Shown: positions 1 to 7,174 of the stretch, piece after piece
Layout: every line of letters starts with the position of its first letter
Position numbering within the stretch: position 1 is the first letter of the stretch
Translations under genes and position numbers: made by a program
Origin: CAJGCS01 sp045589955
GTDB lineage: Bacteria > Bacillota_I > Bacilli_A > ML615J-28 > CAG-313
Length of the DNA stretch: 18,077 nucleotides
NCBI GenBank assembly: GCA_045589955.1
Contig: JAZNQD010000026.1
Coordinates: 1 to 18,077 of the forward strand
Direction: 5' to 3'
The notes under the pieces: generated by a model
The model's input: the letters and a program-made list of their open reading frames with translations, nothing else
Database searches by the model: none
Told to the model about the DNA's origin: nothing

Positions 1-290
1 TGTTCAAGATGTGATTATAAAGTAGCTCAAGAAATAATACCAGCCTTAGGTCATAATATGATTTTTGATGAAAAAGTAGACCCAACATGTAGTGAAACTG
101 GTCTTACTGAAGGAAGTCATTGTTCAAGATGTGACTATAAAGTAGCTCAAGAAGTCGTTGAAGCCCTTGGACATAATATTGTTATTGATGAAAAAGTCGA
201 TCCAACATGTACTGAAACTGGTCTTACTGAAGGAAGTCATTGTTCAAGATGTGATTATAAAGTAGCTCAAGAAGTTATACCTTCATTAGA
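1..290 (+). repeat. In-frame 120-bp tandem repeat
   Basis: The same 33-base block begins at 1, 121 and 241 with at most one mismatch inside the window, giving an exact period of 120 bp (40 codons). Positions 61-120 and 181-240 differ at only about five bases. The repeat fades after about 281, where the coding sequence becomes a diverged relative. The array continues upstream of the window, so copy number is unknown. The high nucleotide identity suggests recent duplication or homogenisation. Confidence 0.9.
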
Positions 291-636
291 ACATACTTAT
301 GGAGAATGGAAAATTTTAAAAGATTCAACATGTTCGGTTGCAGGAGAAAAAGAAAATATTTGTCTTGTATGTGGTTATAAATTAATTGAAAAATTACCAC
401 TACTTGAACATACAGAATCTGATTGGATTGTTGATGTTAATCCAACTCAATCAAAAGAAGGTTCTAAACATATCGAATGTTTAAAATGTGGAACAATTAT
501 TAAAACGCAAAAAATTAATAGATTACCAGGTGATGATTCAATTGATTGCGCATCCGCTAAATCATACGTTAATTATGTTAATTATATGTCTGGTATAGCT
601 TTAGTTTGTTTAATAATATTTAAGAAAAGAAAATAA
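1..636 (+). CDS. Cys-rich tandem-repeat surface protein, C-terminal part (5' end outside window)
   Basis: The reading frame is open from the first base, so the gene enters from upstream; 211 residues are visible. It starts with near-identical 40-residue units, each with an xLGHN lead, a PTCxETGLTEGSHC stretch and a CSRCDYKVAQE stretch. More diverged units follow (GEWKILKDSTCSVAGEKENICLVCGYK, then VDVNPTQSKEGSKHIECLKCG). Each unit has a single Cys and a CxxC pair, with a nearby His, which resembles a small zinc-ribbon-like or disulfide-held repeat. Such repeats are common in secreted proteins of gut Bacillota, often as spacers before the C-terminal anchor (family knowledge). The C-terminus has LPGDD, a hydrophobic stretch of about 15 residues and a KKRK tail. 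This resembles a degenerate cell-wall sorting signal or a membrane anchor, but it is not a clean LPxTG. The N-terminal functional domain is not visible, so no activity is assigned. The SGNH hydrolase gene starts 6 nt after the stop. Confidence 0.8.
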   Translation, partial: CSRCDYKVAQEIIPALGHNMIFDEKVDPTCSETGLTEGSHCSRCDYKVAQEVVEALGHNIVIDEKVDPTCTETGLTEGSHCSRCDYKVAQEVIPSLEHTYGEWKILKDSTCSVAGEKENICLVCGYKLIEKLPLLEHTESDWIVDVNPTQSKEGSKHIECLKCGTIIKTQKINRLPGDDSIDCASAKSYVNYVNYMSGIALVCLIIFKKRK

Positions 637-642
637 AATTAT

Positions 643-1587
643 ATGAAAAAGAGTACAATAATTACAATTTTCATTTCAATTAGTTTTTTATTTATCATTA
701 GCCTGATGGTTTGTTTTGGTTTGTTAACATCAAATAAAAAATCTTTTTATATTGAAGATACTTTATCAGATGGAAAGGGACAAGATGCTAAAATCATTAT
801 ATTAGCTGGGCAAAGTAATGCTGCTGGATGTAGCAGGGATGAATACTTAAAAATGAATGTTTCTGAAAGTAAATATCAAGAATATGAAAATGGATATGAT
901 AATATTTATATTAATTATTTTATATCCAACTCAAATATTTCATCTAAATTTGTTAAATGTCGTAATAACCAAGGTGAAGCAGGGGGATTCTTTGGACCTG
1001 AACTTGGCTTGGCAGAAGAACTTAATAAACAATATCCTGACCAATTATTCTTTATTATTAAATACACTTGGAGTGGTACTAATTTATATGATCAATGGCT
1101 TTCTCCTTCGAGTTTTGGAAATACCGGAAAACTATATGAACAGTTTATTGAATTTACAAAAACTAGTATTAAATATTTAGTTTCAAAAAACTATAATGTT
1201 TCTATCGAAGGTATGTGCTGGATGCAAGGTGAATCTGATGCTAGCTCATATTTACCATCATATAATTACGAGATGCATTTGCTAAACTTTATCACTGATA
1301 TTCGTAAAGAATTTAGTCAATATGCTTCACGAGATGGAATTGCTTTCATTGATGCTTATATTGCCGAAAGCACTGGATATTGGCCATATAGTGAAATGGT
1401 TAATAAAGCAAAGAAGAATGTTGCTATAATTTCATATTATAATTATGTTATTGATACAGAAAAAGAAGGATTAACTTGCACAAATGAACCATTTGAAAAT
1501 CCTGATCTAGCACATTATGATTCATTAAGTCAAATTAAACTTGGTAATTTATTTGCGCAACATTTAATGAAATATATTGATAAGTAG
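643..1587 (+). CDS. Membrane-anchored SGNH hydrolase, sialate O-acetylesterase-like carbohydrate esterase
   Basis: This 314-residue protein probably removes O-acetyl or related ester groups from carbohydrates at the cell surface. Residues about 5-29 form a strong hydrophobic segment after MKKS, a signal anchor or signal peptide, so the catalytic part is extracellular. Family motifs of the sialate-O-acetylesterase/DUF303 group are visible in order: AGQSN with the presumed nucleophile Ser58, a GGFFGPE oxyanion-hole block around residue 110, WMQGESD at 193-199, and a C-terminal DxxH at Asp288-His291. The catalytic residues are therefore intact. The substrate is not evident. The gene follows the repeat surface protein after 6 nt with no clear ribosome site, so the two are probably one transcript. 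A host-glycan or own-wall esterase are both possible. Confidence 0.8.
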   Translation: MKKSTIITIFISISFLFIISLMVCFGLLTSNKKSFYIEDTLSDGKGQDAKIIILAGQSNAAGCSRDEYLKMNVSESKYQEYENGYDNIYINYFISNSNISSKFVKCRNNQGEAGGFFGPELGLAEELNKQYPDQLFFIIKYTWSGTNLYDQWLSPSSFGNTGKLYEQFIEFTKTSIKYLVSKNYNVSIEGMCWMQGESDASSYLPSYNYEMHLLNFITDIRKEFSQYASRDGIAFIDAYIAESTGYWPYSEMVNKAKKNVAIISYYNYVIDTEKEGLTCTNEPFENPDLAHYDSLSQIKLGNLFAQHLMKYIDK

Positions 1588-1606
1588 TGTTAAAGGAGAT
1601 TTACTT

Positions 1607-1987
1607 ATGAATGATTTATATGAAAAAGAAACTTATTTGAAATATCATGAAACTAAAGAATATCGTGATTATCTAGAAAAAACAAATGGTTATTCAAAAG
1701 AAGATTTTAAAAATGTTAATAATAAGTTTAAAAATATCTTTTATGAATTTTCCTTATTATTTATCAATAATATGAAATTTGATGATGAGGTTGTTCAACA
1801 AAAAGTTGAATCATTACAAAAGTTTATTTCAAAGAATTATTATGAATGTTCGAATGAAGTCTTAAAAAGTCTTGGTGAGTTGTATATTCAAGATGTTCGA
1901 TTTAAATCTTTCATCGACTCATATCAAGAAGGTACAGCCTTATTTATTAGTAAAGCAATTGATTACTATTGTCTTTTAAATAAATAA
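1607..1987 (+). CDS. Stand-alone TipAS-domain protein
   Basis: This 126-residue protein matches the TipAS antibiotic-recognition domain, the effector half of MerR-type regulators such as TipAL. It carries the characteristic pattern of VQQKVESLQKFISKNYYECS, then LGELYIQDVRFKSFIDSY, then GTALFISKAIDYY at the end. The DNA-binding MerR half is absent. The ATG at 1607 is preferred over the in-frame TTG at 1577 because AAGGAG at 1593-1598 lies 8 nt before it, and the longer form would overlap the upstream gene. In TipAL this fold binds thiopeptide antibiotics. A version without the DNA-binding part could sequester a compound, but that is inference. It is the last gene of its unit, followed at once by a terminator. 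Confidence 0.75.
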   Translation: MNDLYEKETYLKYHETKEYRDYLEKTNGYSKEDFKNVNNKFKNIFYEFSLLFINNMKFDDEVVQQKVESLQKFISKNYYECSNEVLKSLGELYIQDVRFKSFIDSYQEGTALFISKAIDYYCLLNK

Positions 1988-1991
1988 TATT

Positions 1992-2024
1992 AAAAACTGA
2001 AAACTTTTTTGTTTTCAGTTTTTT
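1992..2024 (+). terminator. Rho-independent terminator after the TipAS gene
   Basis: An inverted repeat (AAAAACTGAAAAC at 1992-2004, GTTTTCAGTTTTT at 2011-2023) encloses a T6 loop and runs into a T tract. It begins 4 nt after the TipAS stop codon and separates the surface-protein unit from the recombinase unit. Confidence 0.85.
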
Positions 2025-2087
2025 AGTATGAAATACTTTTCCCAAACATATTATTTATTATAAATGAAAACAGTAGAGGATAAAGTT

Positions 2088-2240
2088 ATGATTGTGATTG
2101 ATAGAGATAAATTAGTTAAACAAAAAGGTAATATTGATATACCGGAATTTAATTTTAATGTTAAAGATTTAAAAAATCTTAATTTAATAATTGATTTACT
2201 AATTGAATATTATATTAAAACAAAAAATAATCATGAATAA
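2088..2240 (+). CDS. Small unknown protein (50 aa), overlapping the recombinase gene
   Basis: The open frame runs from ATG 2088 (AGAGG ribosome site at 2075-2079) to TAA 2238-2240 and encodes 50 residues beginning MIVIDRDKLVKQKGNID and ending YYIKTKNNHE. An upstream in-frame ATG at 2064 would add 8 residues but has no ribosome site. The stop overlaps the recombinase start as ATGAATAA. The same 8-nt arrangement joins murE to mraY and valS to folC here, which argues that this small frame is translated and drives recombinase translation. I do not recognise the family; the middle is a predicted amphipathic helix (VKDLKNLNLIIDLLIEYYI). Its position suggests a partner of the recombinase, such as a directionality factor or regulator, but the sequence itself does not show this. 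Confidence 0.6.
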   Translation: MIVIDRDKLVKQKGNIDIPEFNFNVKDLKNLNLIIDLLIEYYIKTKNNHE

Positions 2241-3849
2241 TTTTACTGAGTTTGAACTATCGACTATTTTAAAGGGATGGAAAGAAACTAATTCTGATTA
2301 TCGAAGTAAAAAGAACATGATTAAAAATATAAGAGTATGTGCTTATTTACGAAAATCACAAGAAGATATTAAAGATAATTCCCTAAGACTTCAAAGAAAT
2401 GAAATTGATAAATTTATTAAATCAATTAATTATATTCATAAAGATGAGTTTAATTTTTATTATAACGAGTGTGATATATTTCAAGAAGATAATGTTTCTG
2501 GCATGCAAGGAAGGGCAAGACCAGAATTTAATCGGATGTTAAAGATTATAGAAGAAAACGTTGGTTATTATGGGGTTTGCCTTGTTTATAAACTTGATCG
2601 CTTTTCTCGAAAATTAGAAGATACACTTAATTTTATTACCCTTCTTTCCAAAAAGTATTGCGTGTTAAAAGCATTAGATTTCGAAGATAATGGTGATCCG
2701 ACAAGTAATCTTTTAAGAGGAATGCTTGGAATGGTTGCTCAATATCATGCTCAAAATAGTGCTTTAACCTCAATTAAAGGAACTTTGAAAAAAGTTGAAG
2801 AACATAAAGCAGTTGGTTTATTACCACTTGGCTTAATTCAAGAAAAGATTTTATCTAAAGACTTCAATCATAAAGGGGCATCAAATATTGTTATCGATGA
2901 AGATAAAGCCCCAATTATTAGAGAAATTTTTAATAAATTTGTTGGTGGTATGCCAATTAGTGAAATAGAAAAGTATCTTAAAAGTAATGGCTATACTAAT
3001 AACGCAAATCGATATTTAACTAGGCAAAATATTAAATATATTCTAAAGAATAAACGATATAATGGCATTTATGTTTATGCAGAAGAAAAAAAGCGAATTA
3101 GAAAATATGATAACGGGGTAAAAAAGCCGGATTATTATGAATGTAAAAATGCATTTCCAAAAATTATCGATGATGAGTTATTTCAAAAAGCACAAATATT
3201 ACTTGAAGAAAAAAAGGAAAGTATTCATACTTTTGAAGGATCGAGCTATTTATTAACAAACTGTGCGATTTGTGAATATTGTAAACATCCCTTACATGGT
3301 TGGTCAAGGCCCAAATATAATGGGAAAAAATATTTTGATTATGTTTGTACAATTCATAAAAAAGATAAAAATGAGTGTCCAACTAAAAGGATTAATAAAA
3401 ACTATCTTGAAAAGGTCGTATTAGATACTATTAAGAAATTGATTTATTCAATTAAGTTGTATATGATCGCTAACATCGATATGATAATAAATGATTCTAG
3501 AGATACATATAAGAATAAACTTACTAATTTAAATAATGAAATTAGTAAAAATAAAATTAAGATTAATCTTCTTTTAGATAAATTATTAAATAATCAAAGT
3601 CACATTAATTTATTTGAAGAAAAAATAAATGAACTTGAATTAAAAATCGATAAATTAGAAAGGGATAGAAAAGAACTTAATAATTTTCTTAATAAAAAAG
3701 AAGATGAACTAAGAGATGTTATTAAAATGATGGATAAATGCGATTTTGTTTATGATTTATCTTTTATAAAAATATTAGTAAATTTAATAATTGATCAAGT
3801 AAGTGTTAGTAATGAATTCGTAAAAATTAAAATTAAAAAGCTTATTTAG
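2233..3849 (+). CDS. Large serine recombinase (site-specific integrase/resolvase family)
   Basis: This 538-residue protein has the complete large serine recombinase layout. The N-terminal resolvase-type catalytic domain (about 35-210) has the nucleophile Ser42 in YLRKSQED and the LDRFSR motif with Arg123. A recombinase DNA-binding domain follows (about 225-340, IREIFNKFVGG ... TRQNIKYILKNKRYNG). A zinc ribbon uses Cys347, Cys350, Cys372 and Cys382. A long coiled coil spans about 425-498, with a short tail after it. Such enzymes integrate and excise phages, ICEs and developmental intervening elements by joining att sites. The ATG at 2233 is preferred over the in-frame TTG at 2203 because it forms the ATGAATAA overlap with the 50-aa gene. 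All key residues are present, so it is probably active. Its target site is not known; the truncated PBP gene at 5299 is the best candidate inside the window. Confidence 0.93.
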   Translation: MNNFTEFELSTILKGWKETNSDYRSKKNMIKNIRVCAYLRKSQEDIKDNSLRLQRNEIDKFIKSINYIHKDEFNFYYNECDIFQEDNVSGMQGRARPEFNRMLKIIEENVGYYGVCLVYKLDRFSRKLEDTLNFITLLSKKYCVLKALDFEDNGDPTSNLLRGMLGMVAQYHAQNSALTSIKGTLKKVEEHKAVGLLPLGLIQEKILSKDFNHKGASNIVIDEDKAPIIREIFNKFVGGMPISEIEKYLKSNGYTNNANRYLTRQNIKYILKNKRYNGIYVYAEEKKRIRKYDNGVKKPDYYECKNAFPKIIDDELFQKAQILLEEKKESIHTFEGSSYLLTNCAICEYCKHPLHGWSRPKYNGKKYFDYVCTIHKKDKNECPTKRINKNYLEKVVLDTIKKLIYSIKLYMIANIDMIINDSRDTYKNKLTNLNNEISKNKIKINLLLDKLLNNQSHINLFEEKINELELKIDKLERDRKELNNFLNKKEDELRDVIKMMDKCDFVYDLSFIKILVNLIIDQVSVSNEFVKIKIKKLI

Positions 3850-3878
3850 AAAATCTAAATAAGCTTATTTTGTTTTTT
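3838..3878. terminator. Shared bidirectional terminator between convergent genes
   Basis: A perfect 13-bp inverted repeat (AAGCTTATTTAGA at 3838-3850 and its complement at 3854-3866) has a 3-nt loop. T-rich runs follow on the plus strand (3868-3878), and the minus-strand exit is also U-rich. Each arm holds the last codons and stop of one gene: AAG CTT ATT TAG reads Lys-Leu-Ile-stop on both strands. The recombinase and the flavoprotein therefore both end in KLI. Confidence 0.85.
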
Positions 3879-5204
3879 GATTTCTTTATTAATTACCTTT
3901 TTATATGGTGAGATCATACCTTCATTGAACTTATTGCCCATTTTAGCTTTAATTTTTTTGTTTCTTACCATTGATCCAAGTAAGCACATTAGCATCATTT
4001 GTCCGCGTCTTTTTTGAGGGAAATCATAAACACCATGTTTTTTGTAATATACGTGATCGGCTTTCATGATACCACGCATAATCCAAATTAAGTCTCTGAA
4101 TATTTTCATCCCCCCAATACCATAGAAGTTACGTGGTTGAACATATTTATTTTCGATAGCATAAGTAAATTTATCAATAGTAACTTTCATTGTTTCTTTA
4201 TTTGTTGCCACACCGGCTAAGAAGTTGTGACCAACCTCACCACGTCCTTCAACAATTGTCTTTAAATTGTGTTCGTTTTCGTAATCACCATTAATAATAT
4301 AGGCAAAAGGCATTCCTTCAGTTACTGTGCGATGTCCATTACAAAATTGACGGTCATCATACATTTTAAATCTTGCCCCCATTGAGTGATCTTTAATTGT
4401 AAAGGCAATGACTATTCCATCGGCAGTTTGGATTTTTTCTCTTAAGAATGTATCAAAATTATCTTTATAAATACATTTACCATCCCCTGCGCAGTTGAAA
4501 CATCCTAGACAACCTCCTTGAAAAGGAAACTCTCTAATGTTAACAATACGTGATTTAAATGGTAATCTATTTTGGAAATCTTGAATCATATTTTTTAAAT
4601 TATGATCTGATGCTAAAATATCGCCAACAATAACAATTTCTTTTTCTTCCTTTTTTACAACATTTTCAAAAGATGAAGAATATGTAATTTCATTACTTAC
4701 CTTTTTTTCAGGAATAACTTCATAAACATCATTTTCGATACAGTTTATGAAATAATTAAAGAAGTTTCTTGCATCAATTTGCCCTTGCTTTTTGGTTAGG
4801 TCTTCCATATCAGCTGATAAGCCTTTAACATATTTCATTTCTAGGTCATAACAGTTATCTTCAATATACTTATGAGCAGTCATATCATAAAAGTGTTTTG
4901 AAGTAGTAATTTGTGTAACAAACTTATCTTTTAAATTAACATTATGTTCTTTAAGTAATTCAATAAAACGATGAAGTTGAGAAGGTGCAATAAAAGTATA
5001 AACCGGATATGAGAAAATAATCGCATCAGCTTCATTAATCTTATTTACGGCTTCAGATAGGTCATTTTCTAAGACTCTTATTTTTTGACCAACATTAAGA
5101 ATATCAAATTGATGTTCTTTAAATTTTTGTTCTAAAAATAATAAGGTATGTAGAGTACAACTATATTTACCTTTTGGTGAACCATTAATTATTAAAAATT
5201 TCAT
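3855..5204 (-). CDS. Double-domain flavodoxin-fold NAD(P)H oxidoreductase with iron-sulfur-type Cys cluster
   Basis: This 449-residue cytoplasmic protein is probably a flavin-dependent oxidoreductase. The N-terminal flavodoxin-like/NADPH-dependent FMN reductase fold (about 1-180) starts MKFLIINGSPKG, the FMN phosphate loop, and has IIFSYPVYTF near residue 80. A second copy of the fold (about 195-340) starts EIVIVGDILAS and carries Cys232-x2-Cys235-x2-Cys238-x5-Cys244, the spacing seen in iron-sulfur flavoproteins. A C-terminal basic region of about 100 residues follows. The first half lacks the Cys cluster. ATG 5204 is chosen over the longer form at 5240 because GGGGG at 5210-5214 lies 5 nt before it and the fold begins right there. 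The electron donor and substrate cannot be told. It lies between the recombinase and the broken PBP gene, so it may be cargo of the element. Confidence 0.8.
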   Translation of the reverse strand: MKFLIINGSPKGKYSCTLHTLLFLEQKFKEHQFDILNVGQKIRVLENDLSEAVNKINEADAIIFSYPVYTFIAPSQLHRFIELLKEHNVNLKDKFVTQITTSKHFYDMTAHKYIEDNCYDLEMKYVKGLSADMEDLTKKQGQIDARNFFNYFINCIENDVYEVIPEKKVSNEITYSSSFENVVKKEEKEIVIVGDILASDHNLKNMIQDFQNRLPFKSRIVNIREFPFQGGCLGCFNCAGDGKCIYKDNFDTFLREKIQTADGIVIAFTIKDHSMGARFKMYDDRQFCNGHRTVTEGMPFAYIINGDYENEHNLKTIVEGRGEVGHNFLAGVATNKETMKVTIDKFTYAIENKYVQPRNFYGIGGMKIFRDLIWIMRGIMKADHVYYKKHGVYDFPQKRRGQMMLMCLLGSMVRNKKIKAKMGNKFNEGMISPYKKVINKEIKKQNKLI

Positions 5205-5223
5205 AATTTCCCCCTTATAAATC

Positions 5224-5229
5224 ATTATA
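5224..5229 (-). promoter_or_regulatory. Possible -10 box of the flavoprotein gene
   Basis: The minus strand reads TATAAT here, 8 nt upstream of the AGGGGG ribosome site at 5210-5216, which would give a very short leader. I see no good -35 box at standard spacing, so this is tentative. Confidence 0.35.
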
Positions 5230-5280
5230 CACTTTATCATAAAATCAAATTCTTTTCAAATGTTTAGTGCTTTTATATTA

Positions 5281-5325
5281 AGTGGGGTGCTTATTTAATT
5301 GTTTGCAACAGCGCAAGTTGTTGTC
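5281..5325. other. Candidate attachment site / element-chromosome junction in the PBP gene
   Basis: PBP coding similarity begins at about 5305-5308, inside the codons of KTGTAQ, and sequence to the left is unrelated. Around the break lies an imperfect dyad (GCAACA at 5305-5310, TGTTGT at 5319-5324), as is common in serine-integrase att sites. Conserved coding motifs are typical targets of these enzymes. The matching left junction would be outside the window, so this remains an inference. Confidence 0.4.
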
Positions 5326-5724
5326 GACGGCAGATATGCACCTGGTGAGTATATTCTTTCTTATGTCGGAATTCTACCGATGAATGATCCTCAAATTGTT
5401 TGTATGCTTGCAATTAAAAATGCAAAGAACACAATTCAGTATGGTGGTGTTGTCGTTGCGCCACTTGTAAAAGAAGTATTAATGGACTCAATAACAGTTC
5501 TTAATATTCCAAAACAAACGGGAGGAATAAAAAAATCACCTCAATATTGGTATGATTTACCCAATGTTGTTGTCGAAAATTATATCGGCATGGAAATAAA
5601 AAATTTACCAAAGTATGGTAAATATCAATTTAAAATCATTGGTGAGGGGAAAAAAGTTTTAGTCCAAATCCCTGAGCCTGGTGAAGAAATTATTCAAGGA
5701 GGGTATGTATTAATTTACACTTAA
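5299..5724 (+). pseudogene. C-terminal fragment of a PBP2/SpoVD-type penicillin-binding protein (transpeptidase end plus PASTA)
   Basis: This 141-codon open frame is the last quarter of a class B penicillin-binding protein, a transpeptidase that cross-links peptidoglycan outside the membrane. Homology starts at Thr-Ala-Gln (codons 4-6 from TTG 5299), the second half of the catalytic KTGTAQ motif. It continues through the expected GRYAPGEYILSYVGILPMNDPQ and YGGVVVAPLVKEVL blocks to an intact PASTA domain (about 87-141). The catalytic Ser, the SxN motif, the N-terminal domain and the membrane anchor are missing. TAA at 5296-5298 closes the frame just before, and the opposite-strand flavoprotein gene begins less than 100 bp upstream. 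The fragment has no internal stop or frameshift, which suggests a recent break or a gene restored by excision. It cannot be an active enzyme as it stands. The murE start is 1 nt after its stop, the normal wall-operon order. A GGGGTG at 5284-5289 could serve the TTG but is weak. Confidence 0.8.
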
Positions 5725-5725
5725 A

Positions 5726-7174
5726 ATGAGAATTTTATATTATTTAAAAAAGTATTGTCCTTTTAAAAATTATTTTATTAATAACCATCAAATAAATAAA
5801 ATAACCGATAACTCAAAAGATGTTCAAAAGAATGATGTATATTTTTATTTGTGTAAAGATAAACATTATGAATATATCAATGAGGCAATCTCTAAAGGTG
5901 CTAAAACTATTTTTGTCTCTAAAGATTGTGATTTTAAGACAAACTTAAATGTTAATATAATTAAAGTAGACAATCCAAAAATTGATATTGGCAGAATAAA
6001 TAAAGAAATATATTTAAAAAAATACGAAAAATTTCCTATTATGATTTCTATTACTGGAACTTGTGGTAAGACGACTTCATCGATATTAACATTTTCCTTT
6101 TTGAAGAGTTTAAATAAAGATGTTCTCTTAATTAGTAGTAATGGCATTTACTCGTATTATGCGAAAACACTTAAAATGTTTTCGACCAATAATACTACCC
6201 CTAGTAATAATCTAATTTACAAATATTTAAGTTTACATGAACTTAGTTATGACTATGTAATTATTGAAGTAAGTAGCCAAGCATTAAGTGATCTACGGGT
6301 TATTGGAATTGACTTTGATTATACTTTAATTACTAATTTCTATCAAGAACATTTAGAATATTATGAAAGTGAAAAGGATTATTTAGAAGCTAAACAAAAA
6401 ATACTTTCACAAACAAGAAAGCATTTAATTATCAATGAAGAAATTAATTATTTTGATAGTTTTATTGAGAAAACTAATGTTTTTTATACAACCTTTGGTT
6501 TTGATAAAGGTGATATAAAAGCAAAAATATTAAATGCAAATCTTAGTGTTTCTGAATTTTTAATTAGTTATCAAAATAAGAAATATTTAGTAAAATCAAA
6601 ATTAATTGGTGATTTTAATGTTTATAATTTTTTAGGAGTCTTTAGTTTATTAAAAGTTATGGGCTTTTTTGATGAATTAATTATTAATAGCTTATCTAAT
6701 ATTGATCATATTGATGGACGAATGAATATACTTAACTATAAGAAGAGAGAAATTATTATTGATTATGCTCATAGTCATTTGGCATTTGAAAAAGTGATGG
6801 AATATTTAAATAGGCATTCTAATTCAAATTTGATAGTTGTCGTAGGTGCTGGAGGAATGCGAAATACTTTTAATCGATCTTTTATCGGTCAAGTTACTAC
6901 ATCAAATAGTTCTAAAGTCATTTTTACTGAAGATAATTCAAGAACAGAAGATGTAAAAAAAATTATATCCGAAATCACAAATACTTTAGATCATGAAAAA
7001 TATTTAATTGAATATGAACGAAAGAAAGCGATAGACTTAGCTTTATCAATTAGTAATGAAGGTGATATTATTGCCATTTTAGGGAAAGGAAATGAAGATT
7101 TTATTATTTCTAAGAAGATTAAAAGATTTAATGATCTTGAATATATAAAATCTTTAATAAAAAACAATGAATAG
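5726..7174 (+). CDS. murE: MurE, UDP-MurNAc-dipeptide:diamino acid ligase
   Basis: This 482-residue enzyme adds the third, diamino residue to UDP-MurNAc-L-Ala-D-Glu in the cytoplasm, using ATP. The Mur ligase signature is present: P-loop GTCGKTT at 111-117 (Cys where Asn is usual), TTPSNN, EVSSQAL, NFYQEHLEYY leading to AK with the presumed carbamylated Lys, DGRMN, IDYAHSH and VVGAGGMRNTFNR. The substrate-selecting loop reads Asp403-Asn-Ser-Arg406. Family knowledge is that meso-DAP enzymes have DNPR and lysine enzymes have DNPA-like loops. Arg favours DAP, but the Pro-to-Ser change makes that uncertain. It starts 1 nt after the PBP fragment with no ribosome site close by, so translation was presumably coupled to the PBP gene. 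It overlaps mraY by 8 nt. Confidence 0.93.
   Translation: MRILYYLKKYCPFKNYFINNHQINKITDNSKDVQKNDVYFYLCKDKHYEYINEAISKGAKTIFVSKDCDFKTNLNVNIIKVDNPKIDIGRINKEIYLKKYEKFPIMISITGTCGKTTSSILTFSFLKSLNKDVLLISSNGIYSYYAKTLKMFSTNNTTPSNNLIYKYLSLHELSYDYVIIEVSSQALSDLRVIGIDFDYTLITNFYQEHLEYYESEKDYLEAKQKILSQTRKHLIINEEINYFDSFIEKTNVFYTTFGFDKGDIKAKILNANLSVSEFLISYQNKKYLVKSKLIGDFNVYNFLGVFSLLKVMGFFDELIINSLSNIDHIDGRMNILNYKKREIIIDYAHSHLAFEKVMEYLNRHSNSNLIVVVGAGGMRNTFNRSFIGQVTTSNSSKVIFTEDNSRTEDVKKIISEITNTLDHEKYLIEYERKKAIDLALSISNEGDIIAILGKGNEDFIISKKIKRFNDLEYIKSLIKNNE

Noticed and set aside
1..290. Evenly spaced repeats that could suggest a CRISPR array
   Set aside because: The whole 120-bp unit is repeated in frame and codes for protein; there are no unique spacers.
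857..1180. A 107-codon frame overlapping the SGNH hydrolase
   Set aside because: It is a +1 shadow of the clearly conserved esterase frame and has unstructured low-complexity content.
2025..2037. Small palindrome AGTATgaaATACT upstream of the 50-aa gene as an operator or att site
   Set aside because: It is short, AT-rich and single-copy in the window, so chance is a sufficient explanation.
5250..5279. Plus-strand promoter reading into the PBP fragment and murE (TATATT at 5274-5279)
   Set aside because: The -10 is only fair, and no acceptable -35 is found at 16-18 bp spacing.
5866..6147. Minus-strand open frame inside murE
   Set aside because: It is antisense to the conserved P-loop region of MurE and has no ribosome site.
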